Shown piece after piece: positions 19,146 to 27,605 of a DNA stretch of 64,000 nucleotides; position 1 is the stretch's first letter; each line of letters opens with the position of its first letter. The notes under the pieces were generated by a model, which saw nothing but the letters and a program-made list of their open reading frames with translations, was not told where the DNA came from and made no database searches. A program made the translations under genes and the position numbers. Location of the stretch: the NCBI RefSeq assembly GCF_029892445.1, contig NZ_JARXVJ010000001.1, forward strand, positions 1,922,001-1,986,000, read 5' to 3'. The DNA comes from Chryseobacterium sp. H1D6B. Its GTDB lineage: Bacteria; Bacteroidota; Bacteroidia; Flavobacteriales; Weeksellaceae.

Positions 19146-20117
19146 ATGAAGATTTTATACGCATTTCAAGGTACTGGGAACGGACATGTGGCAAGGGCAC
19201 AGGAGATTATTCCTATTCTTAAAAAATATGCCTCAGTTGAAACTCTAATCAGCGGCCACCAGTCGCAGTTAAAGGCTGATTTTGACGTTAACTTTCAACA
19301 CAGGGGTATTTCATTGCTGTATAATAAAACGGGAGGTTTATCTTATCGAAAAACGTTTTCGGAAAATAAGTTTCTTGATGCCGTAAAAACGATCAAAGAA
19401 ATTGAGCTGTCTCAATACGATTTAATAATTAACGATTATGAACCATTGACAGGGTGGGCTTGTAAGCTGAAAAAACTGCCGATGATCGAATTGAGCCATC
19501 AAGCCTCAATGAGCTTCGCAGAAACGCCAAAACCTGAAAAGAAAGATTTCTTGGGAGAATTGATTTTAAAATATTATGTTCCAAGCGAAAGAAAAATAGG
19601 TTTTCATTTCGAAAATTACCATCCACAGATCAAAAAACCTGTTATCAGAAGAAAAATAAGAAAACTCAATCCTGATAAAAAGGGATATTATCTTGTTTAT
19701 CTGCCAAGCTTCTCTGATGAAAATATCATTAAATTTTTAAGACAGATTCCTGTAGAATGGAAGGTTTTTTCAAAAAACAGTAAGCTACAGATAAAAGTAA
19801 AAAATGTTGAAGTCTTTCCAATTGATGAAACGGAATACTTGAAATATTTTGAAAACTGTGAAGGTATTTTATGTAATGCCGGTTTTGAAACTCCTGCAGA
19901 AGCACTTTTTATGGATAAAAAGCTTTTTGTTATTCCAATTCACAATCAATACGAGCAGGAATGTAATGCCTGTGCTTTGGATAAGATGGGAATTGATAAC
20001 TCTAAAACGCTGAAATTAGATGAAATAATGGAGTGGGTAGCTTCTGATCATCACCTGAAAGTAAACTACCCGGATAATATAGAAGAGATCTTAGTGAATG
20101 AAGTGTTAATTCTTTAA
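19146..20117 (+). CDS. glycosyltransferase of the GT-B (MurG/MJ1255-like) type
   Basis: The protein has 323 residues in two Rossmann-like halves. It starts with GTGNGHVARA near residue 10, the Gly-rich loop of GT28/MJ1255-type enzymes. The C-terminal half has CNAGFETPAEAL, like the nucleotide-sugar-binding loop of MurG and UDP-glycosyltransferases, and then PIHNQYEQECNA. No membrane segments are visible. The gene has zero spacing from the phosphoesterase upstream, which suggests a joint role in lipid-linked or envelope sugar metabolism. Acceptor and sugar are unknown. Its last 12 bases overlap the convergent GNAT gene. Confidence 0.82.
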   Translation: MKILYAFQGTGNGHVARAQEIIPILKKYASVETLISGHQSQLKADFDVNFQHRGISLLYNKTGGLSYRKTFSENKFLDAVKTIKEIELSQYDLIINDYEPLTGWACKLKKLPMIELSHQASMSFAETPKPEKKDFLGELILKYYVPSERKIGFHFENYHPQIKKPVIRRKIRKLNPDKKGYYLVYLPSFSDENIIKFLRQIPVEWKVFSKNSKLQIKVKNVEVFPIDETEYLKYFENCEGILCNAGFETPAEALFMDKKLFVIPIHNQYEQECNACALDKMGIDNSKTLKLDEIMEWVASDHHLKVNYPDNIEEILVNEVLIL

Positions 20118-20396
20118 AAAGATATCATCTACATCATTCATTCTCGTCATTACAGCTCTTGCATAAGAACAGTGCGGATACACTTTCCAATTGTTTTCTC
20201 TTGCAAATTTTATGGCTTCTTCTACGAGATATTTTCCCATCCCCCTGCCTTCAAATTCGGCATGAACCAAAACAAAAGAAATAATCAATTTATTCTCGTC
20301 AGGGAAAATAGTGTAGGTAAGTCTTCCCACCTCTTTGGTTTCGTTATTTAAGGTAAGAACACCGCCGTTTCCTGATTTATTGTTTTCAAATTTCAT
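20106..20396 (-). CDS. small GNAT-like N-acetyltransferase (YidJ/GTN type)
   Basis: The 96 residues form a mini-acetyltransferase of the type with only the acetyl-CoA-binding half of a GNAT fold. VHAEFEGRGMGKYLVEEAI contains the Q/RxxGxG/A-like pyrophosphate loop (here EGRGMG), and VYPHCSYARAV matches the family's conserved PxCSYA. Substrates are unknown, though related human GATD-like/NATD1 proteins have been proposed to acetylate small or peptide substrates. It overlaps the glycosyltransferase by 12 bases tail to tail, with no terminator between them. Confidence 0.85.
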   Translation of the reverse strand: MKFENNKSGNGGVLTLNNETKEVGRLTYTIFPDENKLIISFVLVHAEFEGRGMGKYLVEEAIKFARENNWKVYPHCSYARAVMTRMNDVDDIFLKN

Positions 20397-20458
20397 AATT
20401 AAGCTTTAATAGTTGAGATACAAAAAGTGCACCGACTTTATTTTAATCATAAATGATG

Positions 20459-21208
20459 CTAATTATCTTTCCCTGTATAATAATTATAGTCTTTGATGAC
20501 AATACTGATAAATTGTCTTTCCGTCAATTTTGTAGGATCAATTTCAAGTTTTAAAATTCCTTTAATTTTCTCAGAAAGCTTATTGATGATCTGCCTGTCG
20601 TCCACCCGAAGCGCTTTTGTATAGTTGTCTTTAATAATTCTCATATCATTATCGCTTAAGGCAATTACCTGAGGGAAAGAAGGAACGTAATCTACGTGGA
20701 TATTTTCAAGAATAGTATGAGAGATATTGATGTTGTTTTTTAGAGAGATTACAGCCGTTCCGGAAGCCATATCTCCCAGACGCTGATTATTTTTCGAAAC
20801 AATCATAGCAATTAAGCCGATCACTCCTGCGAAAGAAGTGTCAATCAGCCTGAAAACCCATCGAATTAAATAATCACCGAAGCTGGCCTGGTACCCGTCA
20901 ATTTTCACAACACGGATTTTCATCGCTTTTTTACCGGGAGTCTGTCCTTCCATAAGGCTTTCCAGAACTAAAGGATAAATAAAAGTAGGAAAAAGAAGCA
21001 TGATATAAATTGCACCGACTGACCATTGATCCAGACCGTTTAAAATATATCCCAAATCAAAAAGATTGAAAAAAAGATAAAGAATAGTAACACTGTAAGC
21101 AACCTTTATCAGCAGATCAATTGTAAACGCAAGCATTCTTTCTCCAACACTCGCTGTGTTGAAATTAATATTTACATTTTGTGAAGTATTAATCGCGATT
21201 TGAGACAT
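20459..21208 (-). CDS. RDD family membrane protein
   Basis: The protein has 249 residues: an RDD domain with GERMLAFTIDLL, three or four hydrophobic segments (about 33-55, 65-90, 140-165) and the GQTPGKKAMKIRVV and RLGDMASGTAVI motifs, then a soluble tail of about 75 residues. RDD proteins are small polytopic proteins, some linked to ion exchange or osmotic stress, with no general function. I chose the ATG at 21208 (MSQIAI). The longer frame runs into the divergent gene and reads as non-protein-like sequence. Only 27 bases separate its start from the SpoIIM-like gene, and this RDD-SpoIIM-MoxR-DUF58 neighbourhood recurs in other phyla. Confidence 0.88.
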   Translation of the reverse strand: MSQIAINTSQNVNINFNTASVGERMLAFTIDLLIKVAYSVTILYLFFNLFDLGYILNGLDQWSVGAIYIMLLFPTFIYPLVLESLMEGQTPGKKAMKIRVVKIDGYQASFGDYLIRWVFRLIDTSFAGVIGLIAMIVSKNNQRLGDMASGTAVISLKNNINISHTILENIHVDYVPSFPQVIALSDNDMRIIKDNYTKALRVDDRQIINKLSEKIKGILKLEIDPTKLTERQFISIVIKDYNYYTGKDN

Positions 21209-21235
21209 ATTTTTTATTATTTTAGCCTTAAGATT

Positions 21236-22225
21236 ATGAGAGAAGTTTATTTCATCAAACAAAATAAAGAAAAATGGTTGGGAATTGAACAGGTTATTCA
21301 AGGGAAAATGAAAAAAAATCCTGATGACCTGTCTTCGCTGTATATTAATCTTACGAATGATCTTGCTTTTGCCCAGACATACTATCCGAAAAGTAATACA
21401 ACTGTTTATCTCAATCATCTCGCTTCTCAAATATTTCAGAAGATCTATAAGACAAAAAGGGTAGAGCAGAACAGAATTCTGTATTTTTTCAAAACTGAAG
21501 TTCCCATGCTGGTATTTCAATACAGAAGGTATTTGATGTATGCTTTTCTGTTTTTTATTCTGTTTACGATGATGGGAGTTCTTTCTGCTATTTATGATAA
21601 AGATATTTTAACCGTTACGATTCCTAATGGTGAATCCTATGTAAATGAAACGATCTCAAATATTAAAAAAGGAAATGCAGTAGCTGTTTATCAGCAGGGA
21701 TCTACTTGGGGCAGTACAATTGGAATAATTTTCAATAATATAGGAGTAGGAGCTAAATTGTATCTCTATGGGATTTTTGGAGGTGTAGGGACTTTGTTTG
21801 CATTGCTGTCAAATAGTATGATGCTCGGATCTTTCCAGTATTTTTTCTATGATTACGGAGCCTTGAAAGACAGCGCAAGAGGGATTTGGCTTCACGGCGT
21901 TTTTGAAATTTTTGCAATGGTCGTTGAAGCGATGTGCGGATTAATTTTAGGTGCATCCATCCTGTTTCCAAGAACGCTTTCAAGATTTAATTCTTTTAAA
22001 AATGGATTTAAAGATTCATTCAAGATATTTCTGAGTACCATTCCTTTTACAATCTGTGCAGGAATTATCGAAGGATATATTACAAGACATGCTTTAAAAA
22101 TGCCTTTACTGCTGAATGTGATCATCATATTCGGCTCACTGGCGGTGATAGGATTTTATTATTTTATTTATCCTTCTATTGTCAATAAAAAACTTAATAA
22201 CCACATAAATGATGCAGTTTTATAA
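21236..22225 (+). CDS. SpoIIM-like stage II sporulation protein M family membrane protein
   Basis: The protein has 329 residues: a soluble N-terminal region of about 90 residues (MREVYFIKQNKEKW), then five to six membrane segments. The HGVFEIFAMVVEAMCGLILG segment (near residue 220) is the SpoIIM signature. In spore formers SpoIIM belongs to the peptidoglycan-remodelling SpoIIDMP complex. This organism does not sporulate, and SpoIIM homologues elsewhere travel with MoxR and DUF58. The start at 21236 follows from the ATG and the conserved N-terminus; a TTG at 21200 lies inside the divergent RDD gene. It overlaps the next gene by 17 bases and heads the operon. Confidence 0.88.
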   Translation: MREVYFIKQNKEKWLGIEQVIQGKMKKNPDDLSSLYINLTNDLAFAQTYYPKSNTTVYLNHLASQIFQKIYKTKRVEQNRILYFFKTEVPMLVFQYRRYLMYAFLFFILFTMMGVLSAIYDKDILTVTIPNGESYVNETISNIKKGNAVAVYQQGSTWGSTIGIIFNNIGVGAKLYLYGIFGGVGTLFALLSNSMMLGSFQYFFYDYGALKDSARGIWLHGVFEIFAMVVEAMCGLILGASILFPRTLSRFNSFKNGFKDSFKIFLSTIPFTICAGIIEGYITRHALKMPLLLNVIIIFGSLAVIGFYYFIYPSIVNKKLNNHINDAVL

Positions 22226-23171
22226 AAAAAGAGATTTCGGAACTTTTATAAGCGACAGTCTTTCCTTTTTCAAATTATACGGTAAAAATTATTTCAAGAA
22301 TTATATTTTGCTTAACGGACTTCTGATGATCTTATTGGTCGTGGTCTGTATTTTTGGGTATAAAGAACTTTTCATGCAGGCTTTCGGCTCTAATACAAGC
22401 GGCGAGAGCTATTATTTTGAAAAATATTTTGAAGATAATTTAGGAATGCTGTTCGTTGTCGGAATATTGACATTTTTGCTGTTCCTGCTTCTTATGATCG
22501 TTAATTATCTATATCCCGTTTTCTATCTAAGAAGACTGGCACAAGGTCAGGAAAAGATAAAGATGGATGATATTTTAAGTGATTTTAAGAACAATGCAAA
22601 AAGAATTGTATTTCTCTGCTTAGGAATGGTTTTTATTGTCACTCCATTAGCAATGATTGTTATAGGAATTACTTCTGCTTTGATATTTATTATCATAGGA
22701 ATCTTTTTATTACTGCTTGTTCTTCCCACTTTATTTAATGTGGTAACCTTTTTAATGTATGATTATTTTAACAGCAGTAGAGGCTTTTTTGAAAGTTTAA
22801 GCTATTCCATAAGATCTCAGTTTTCTTATGCGAACGGCAGAGAAAGATCTCCTTATTGGAAATATTGGGGGGCAGCCATTATTATTTATATTATATTGTA
22901 TGTGATCACTACTGTTTTTACATATGTTCCAATGGTGTTTTTTTACGGTTCAATGTTTACGACACCGCATAGCGGTAATTTTGAACAGAATCCTTTCAAC
23001 GGAGCTTTTGGAGTTGCGATATTTTTTATCTACGGAATTTCAATGCTTGTATCATTTTTTCTTTCCAATATTCTCTACGTGAATGCGGGACTTATGTATT
23101 ACGACAGCAGAACCGACCTTCATCAAAAAGTAGAACTTGCAGAAATAGAAACCATCGGTATTAATGAATAA
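22209..23171 (+). CDS. polytopic membrane protein of the MoxR/SpoIIM operon
   Basis: The 320 residues have about six membrane segments (near 33-50, 78-105, 140-182, 220-245, 272-300). They resemble the loosely defined group of DUF4013/glycerophosphodiester phosphodiesterase membrane-domain-like proteins. I do not recognise a catalytic motif. A pair of adjacent ATGs (22209 and 22212) leaves the start uncertain by one codon. It overlaps SpoIIM upstream by 17 bases and DUF4129 downstream by 8 bases, strong evidence of a single operon and coupled translation. It is probably a structural membrane partner; function unknown. Confidence 0.8.
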   Translation: MMQFYKKRDFGTFISDSLSFFKLYGKNYFKNYILLNGLLMILLVVVCIFGYKELFMQAFGSNTSGESYYFEKYFEDNLGMLFVVGILTFLLFLLLMIVNYLYPVFYLRRLAQGQEKIKMDDILSDFKNNAKRIVFLCLGMVFIVTPLAMIVIGITSALIFIIIGIFLLLLVLPTLFNVVTFLMYDYFNSSRGFFESLSYSIRSQFSYANGRERSPYWKYWGAAIIIYIILYVITTVFTYVPMVFFYGSMFTTPHSGNFEQNPFNGAFGVAIFFIYGISMLVSFFLSNILYVNAGLMYYDSRTDLHQKVELAEIETIGINE

Positions 23172-23961
23172 ATTTTTTATTTTTTTACTGATATTTTTCT
23201 CAGCCGGATGTACATATGCTCAAGATAAAAATGATCCGACGGTTGCGGAAGAGTATATAGAAGATTCGCTGGACACCGGGCATTACAAAAATATGGTCCG
23301 GGCAGACTCTGTATTGTTGCAGCACCCAGTTTCTGAAAATACGGTTCATCCGAAAAAATTCCAGGAAGATCTTAGTTCAAGATATAAAGGAAACGAATTT
23401 GATTATTCCACTTCAAAACCAAGAGAGTCTTTCTGGCAGAAGCTTCAAAGAAAAATAGCTAAAATCATCCAGAGTATTTTCGGGGAGACAAGTTTAGAAA
23501 CTTCCGCTAATGTTACATGGATCATTATCCGCCTGTTTGCAATCATTCTTATAGGTTTCCTGCTTTATTTTATTGTTAAATATCTGATAGGGAAAAACGG
23601 GAATTTATTTTTTGGAAAAAAGAACAGGAAAATGATCATCAATGAAGAAGAACTCCATGAAAATATCCATGAGATTAATTTTCCTGAAAGCATAGCCGGT
23701 TTTGAAAGAACAGGAGATTACCGGTCTGCCGTGCGGTATCAGTTCTTATTTGTTCTTAAAAAATTAAGTGACAAAAAACTTATAAGCTGGAACCCGGAAA
23801 AGACGAATAAAGATTATGCAGCAGAATTAAAAGCACCGCATTTAAAAAATGAATTTTCCAATCTTTCTTACATATTCGATTATGTCTGGTATGGAGAATT
23901 CAGTATTGACGAACAGAATTATCTGAAATTTAAAAATCAATATCAAACATTTAAACCGTAA
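23164..23961 (+). CDS. DUF4129 domain membrane protein
   Basis: The 265 residues start with an export signal with a lipobox-like SAGC near residue 16, then a periplasmic stretch (about 20-115), one membrane helix (about 120-143) and a cytoplasmic DUF4129-type region (RTGDYRSAVRYQFLFVLKKL... about 180-220). DUF4129 is usually found at the C-terminus of membrane transglutaminases, or alone in MoxR operons as here. No transglutaminase Cys/His/Asp triad is present. Overlap upstream (8 bases) and a 16-base gap downstream place it inside the operon. Function unknown, presumably assembly or regulation of the membrane complex. Confidence 0.82.
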   Translation: MNKFFIFLLIFFSAGCTYAQDKNDPTVAEEYIEDSLDTGHYKNMVRADSVLLQHPVSENTVHPKKFQEDLSSRYKGNEFDYSTSKPRESFWQKLQRKIAKIIQSIFGETSLETSANVTWIIIRLFAIILIGFLLYFIVKYLIGKNGNLFFGKKNRKMIINEEELHENIHEINFPESIAGFERTGDYRSAVRYQFLFVLKKLSDKKLISWNPEKTNKDYAAELKAPHLKNEFSNLSYIFDYVWYGEFSIDEQNYLKFKNQYQTFKP

Positions 23962-23977
23962 TTAAAATTTTCTAGTA

Positions 23978-25138
23978 ATGAATAAGACTTTCAAAATATA
24001 TGCTGTAATTTTCATCATTATCATGGTGATTTTGGCATTGCTTGAAGTTAACAAAAAGGAAGTTACGGACTGGCGTAAAAATTTTGATGTTAATGAAAAA
24101 TCTCCTTTCGGACTGTTTGTATTTAACCAGGAAGTAAAACATCTTTTTAAAAATAATTTTAAAAAAGTAAATCAGTCGCCGTTTGAATATTACAATAAAA
24201 ATAAAGCAGCACCACATAATATCTTAGTGGTAGAAAGCAAAATAGATACAGAATCATGGAATAAGATACTTGAGGCAGTTTCTAAAGGTTCAGATGCGAT
24301 GCTGATTGTAGACGATATTCCGAAAGAGGTTTCAGACAGTATCGGTTATTATGATTCTGAGATTTCTTTTGATGAAAAGAATATTTTAAAACTTACTGAT
24401 AAACAATATCAGAATGATTTTATTACATTAGATAAATTCCCATCTGGGAAAGGATTCTCCTATATTAAACCTGGAGTTGAAGTTCTTGGGAAGACAGTGG
24501 AAGAAGACAATTCAGACCAGGCGAATTTTATTAAAGTTAAATTTGGAAAAGGAACTATTTACGTTCATAGCGAACCGCTTTTCCTTACCAACTACTATCT
24601 GCTGAAATCCGGCAATATAAAATATGCACAGGATATTTTTTCCTATTTGGATGATAAAGAGACGCTTTGGTTTGTAGAAAGTCATTCTTCAGAAGCTTCA
24701 AGATTCTTTATGAGGTTTATCTTGTCAAAACCTGCATTGAAATATGCATGGTGGATATTTTTAGGAGGGCTTGTTCTGTTTATTTTCTTCAATGCAAAAA
24801 GAAAACAGCGTATCGTACCTATTATTGATCCTTTGAGAAACACCTCGGTAGATTTTGTCAAAAGTATCGGAAATCTGTATCTTCAGGAAGGCGATTTTCA
24901 CGATATGATGGCAAAGAAAGCCCAATATTTTCTGAATAAAATAAGAATGGACCTTCTCATTGATACCCAAAATTTAGATGATGACTTTGCTAAAAAACTT
25001 CACCTAAAAACAGGAAAAACAATGGAGATGATTAATGAAGCTATAGAGCTTATTAAAAAAGCCCAGGATCCCTATGCAGGCGTAATGAAAGAAGATCTTA
25101 TGAGAATGAACAGGCTGCTGGATGAAATTTTAAAATAA
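23978..25138 (+). CDS. DUF4350 domain membrane protein
   Basis: The 386 residues carry an N-terminal membrane helix (about 6-24), an extracytoplasmic DUF4350-type alpha/beta domain (about 40-245), a second helix (about 250-270) and a cytoplasmic tail of about 110 residues. The domain resembles a class I glutamine-amidotransferase-like fold without catalytic residues that I can recognise. The segments FGKGTIYVHSEPLFLTNYYL and GDFHDMMAKKAQYF are typical of the group. The same protein type is found beside moxR in Mycobacterium and other bacteria. It precedes MoxR by 49 bases, a gap containing a small GC-rich hairpin. Confidence 0.82.
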   Translation: MNKTFKIYAVIFIIIMVILALLEVNKKEVTDWRKNFDVNEKSPFGLFVFNQEVKHLFKNNFKKVNQSPFEYYNKNKAAPHNILVVESKIDTESWNKILEAVSKGSDAMLIVDDIPKEVSDSIGYYDSEISFDEKNILKLTDKQYQNDFITLDKFPSGKGFSYIKPGVEVLGKTVEEDNSDQANFIKVKFGKGTIYVHSEPLFLTNYYLLKSGNIKYAQDIFSYLDDKETLWFVESHSSEASRFFMRFILSKPALKYAWWIFLGGLVLFIFFNAKRKQRIVPIIDPLRNTSVDFVKSIGNLYLQEGDFHDMMAKKAQYFLNKIRMDLLIDTQNLDDDFAKKLHLKTGKTMEMINEAIELIKKAQDPYAGVMKEDLMRMNRLLDEILK

Positions 25139-25152
25139 ATAATAATGTAGAA

Positions 25153-25166
25153 CCGGAGGAATCCGG
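25153..25166 (+). other. small GGAA-tetraloop hairpin between DUF4350 and MoxR genes
   Basis: CCGGA and TCCGG form a 5-bp GC-rich stem closed by a GGAA (GNRA-type) loop, in otherwise A/T-rich intergenic sequence. The loop side contains GGAGGA, a Shine-Dalgarno-like sequence that is rare in this genome. It is followed by ATG AAA TAA, a two-codon open frame. It may be an RNA processing or attenuation element, or chance. Confidence 0.3.
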
Positions 25167-25187
25167 ATGAAATAAAAAAGCATAAAA

Positions 25188-26213
25188 ATGGAAAACCTAG
25201 AAAATTCTGAAAATCAAAACCCAATAAACCTTGATAAAAAAGAAGGAGAATTTGAGTCTAGAATTGACATGATGGAACTTCGTGAAAGTTTAGGCAGAGT
25301 AAAATCTGAAATTGCAAAAGTCATTGTAGGACAGGAAAACATGATCGAACATCTTTTGGCAGCACTTTTGTCAAACGGACACGTTTTAATTGAAGGTGTT
25401 CCGGGCGTTGCTAAAACGATTACGGCAAAATTACTGGCAAAGACGATCGATGTAGATTTCAGCAGAATCCAGTTTACGCCGGATCTAATGCCTTCTGATA
25501 TTTTAGGAACATCAATTTTCAATGTGAGAAATTCTGAATTTGAATTTAAAAAAGGACCTATTTTCTCTAATTTTATTTTGATTGACGAGATCAACAGGTC
25601 TCCTGCAAAAACTCAGGCTGCATTGTTTGAAGTAATGGAAGAGAGACAGATCACAATGGACGGTATCCGCTATATACTGGATGAGCCGTTTTTAGTGGTG
25701 GCTACCCAGAACCCGATTGAGCATGAAGGAACTTATAGGCTTCCAGAAGCACAGCTGGATCGTTTTCTCTTCAAGATCAACGTAGGATATCCGAATCTTG
25801 AGCAGGAAATTGCCATTATCAAAAACCAGCACGAAAGCAAAAGAGAAGATAAAACAGAAGTTGTCCACCGTGTCATTACAGCACAGCAGCTTAAAAATTA
25901 TCAGAAACTGGTAAAAGAAATCATTGTTGAGGCTCAGCTGATGGAATACATTGCTAAAATCATTGTAAACACCAGAGAAAATCAATTCTTGTACTTAGGA
26001 GCTTCGCCGAGAGCAAGTCTAGCGCTTCTTACCGCTTCAAAATCTTTTGCAGCATTGAGAGGAAGGGATTTTGTAACTCCGGAAGATATTAAAGAAGCAA
26101 GTTATGCAGTTTTAAGACACAGAGTAATCGTTTCGCCGGAAAGAGAAATGGAAGGCCTGACTGCAGATGAAATTATCCGCCAGATATTGGAGGGGATAGA
26201 AATTCCTAGATAG
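25188..26213 (+). CDS. MoxR family AAA+ ATPase
   Basis: This is a cytosolic chaperone-like AAA+ ATPase of 341 residues. It shows Walker A (GVPGVAKT, about 71-78), Walker B (LIDEINRS, about 130-137), sensor 1 (ATQNPIEHEGT) and the AAA-lid region with GASPRASLALL. MoxR proteins work with VWA- or DUF58-domain partners to mature or remodel protein complexes. The DUF58 gene 11 bases downstream is the expected partner. The upstream genes encode membrane proteins likely to be its clients or scaffold. Its name follows family membership; no substrate has been established for this subfamily in flavobacteria. Confidence 0.93.
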   Translation: MENLENSENQNPINLDKKEGEFESRIDMMELRESLGRVKSEIAKVIVGQENMIEHLLAALLSNGHVLIEGVPGVAKTITAKLLAKTIDVDFSRIQFTPDLMPSDILGTSIFNVRNSEFEFKKGPIFSNFILIDEINRSPAKTQAALFEVMEERQITMDGIRYILDEPFLVVATQNPIEHEGTYRLPEAQLDRFLFKINVGYPNLEQEIAIIKNQHESKREDKTEVVHRVITAQQLKNYQKLVKEIIVEAQLMEYIAKIIVNTRENQFLYLGASPRASLALLTASKSFAALRGRDFVTPEDIKEASYAVLRHRVIVSPEREMEGLTADEIIRQILEGIEIPR

Positions 26214-26224
26214 TAGAAGTTATA

Positions 26225-27550
26225 ATGCTTAAAAATTTATACATAAATAACCGTTTCTTCTTCGCGCTCATCGGAGTGGGAATTCTTTATGTCCTGGCAT
26301 TTTTCTTTCCAATTTTGATGGTTTTTGCCCATATTGTTTTACTGCTTTGTTTTCTTGCTGTAATGATAGATGGTCTTCTGCTTTTTAATCAGAAAGATGG
26401 AATCTTAGCACAGAGAATATTACCCGAAAAATTGTCTAACGGAGATGAAAATCCCGTGAAAATAGATATCAAAAATAATTACAGTTTTAAGATCAATGCG
26501 AAAGTAATTGATGAGATTCCGTTTCAGTTTCAGAAAAGAGATTTCTTAATTACAAAACAGATTGAACCAGGTAAGAACAGCTATTTTCAATACACTCTGG
26601 AACCTAAAGAAAGGGGAGAATATAATTTTGGAAGTTTAAATATTTTTGCGGCTTCACCGATCGGATTTATTTCAAAAAGATTCAGATTTCAAAAAGATGC
26701 TGTCCTTCCTTCTTATCCGTCTTTTATTCATCTTAGAAAGTATGAATTGATGGCTGTTCAGAGTGAATTTCTGCTTGGCGGAATCAAAAAAATAAGAAAG
26801 CTCGGCCATACCATGGAATTTGAGCAGATTAAAGAATATGTTCCTGGAGATGATATCAGAACCATCAATTGGAAAGCCACTTCCAAAACAAACCGATTGA
26901 TGGTCAATCAGTTTCAGGATGAAAAATCCCAGCGTATTTTTATGCTGATAGATACAGGAAGGACTATGAAAATGCCTTTTAAAGGATTGAGCCTTCTTGA
27001 TTATTCTATAAATGCAGCAATGGCATTGTCCCACATCATTTTGAAAAAAGGAGACCGTGCTGGAATGATGACTTTCTCGAAAAAAACCGAGAATAAAATA
27101 GCTGCTGAAAATAAATCCGGACAGCTGAAGAAAATTTCAGAAGCATTGTATAATGTTAACACCAATTTTTTTGAAAGTGATTTCAACAGGCTGTATCAGG
27201 ATGTAAAATATTCTATCAATCAGAGGAGTTTAATTCTGCTTTTTACCAATTTTGAAACACTGGACGGGCTGAACCGCCAGCTGAAATATCTCCGCGGAAT
27301 TGCAAAAAACCATTTGTTGGTCGTTGTATTTTTTAAAAATTCAGAACTTCAACATTTTATGAATAAAAACCCTGAAAGTATGCAGGAGATCTATGATGAA
27401 ATTATTGCAGAGAAATTTGAATTTGAAAAGAAATTAATTATTCAGGAACTTCGCAAATATGGAATTTATACGGTTTATACCCTTCCCGAAAATTTAAATA
27501 TCGATGTTATCAATAAATATCTTGAAATAAAAGCGAGAGGAATTTTATAA
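26225..27550 (+). CDS. DUF58 domain-containing protein
   Basis: The 441 residues have two N-terminal membrane helices (about 10-45), a beta-rich region, the DUF58 core (VPGDDIRTINWKATSK, about 203-218) and a VWA-like Rossmann domain starting at LIDTGRT (about 240). The first MIDAS residues read D-T-G-R-T rather than DxSxS, so metal binding is doubtful. The gene is 11 bases after MoxR. The stop codon is part of a TAATTTTG promoter for the next gene, so the operon most likely ends here. It is thought to be an adaptor or client of MoxR. Function unknown. Confidence 0.9.
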   Translation: MLKNLYINNRFFFALIGVGILYVLAFFFPILMVFAHIVLLLCFLAVMIDGLLLFNQKDGILAQRILPEKLSNGDENPVKIDIKNNYSFKINAKVIDEIPFQFQKRDFLITKQIEPGKNSYFQYTLEPKERGEYNFGSLNIFAASPIGFISKRFRFQKDAVLPSYPSFIHLRKYELMAVQSEFLLGGIKKIRKLGHTMEFEQIKEYVPGDDIRTINWKATSKTNRLMVNQFQDEKSQRIFMLIDTGRTMKMPFKGLSLLDYSINAAMALSHIILKKGDRAGMMTFSKKTENKIAAENKSGQLKKISEALYNVNTNFFESDFNRLYQDVKYSINQRSLILLFTNFETLDGLNRQLKYLRGIAKNHLLVVVFFKNSELQHFMNKNPESMQEIYDEIIAEKFEFEKKLIIQELRKYGIYTVYTLPENLNIDVINKYLEIKARGIL

Positions 27551-27555
27551 TTTTG
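27548..27555 (+). promoter_or_regulatory. -7 promoter element of OsmC gene
   Basis: TAATTTTG matches TAnnTTTG and overlaps the stop codon of the DUF58 gene. It gives the OsmC gene its own transcript with a leader of about 45 bases. Confidence 0.45.
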
Positions 27556-27605
27556 TATCCGGTTTAAAGATCAATGGATATAGTATTTAAAAATAAAAAT
27601 TTACA

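Noticed and set aside
20459..21520. RDD gene starting far upstream at 21520
   Set aside because: The extra 104 codons overlap the divergent SpoIIM gene and do not look like RDD; the ATG at 21208 gives the family length.
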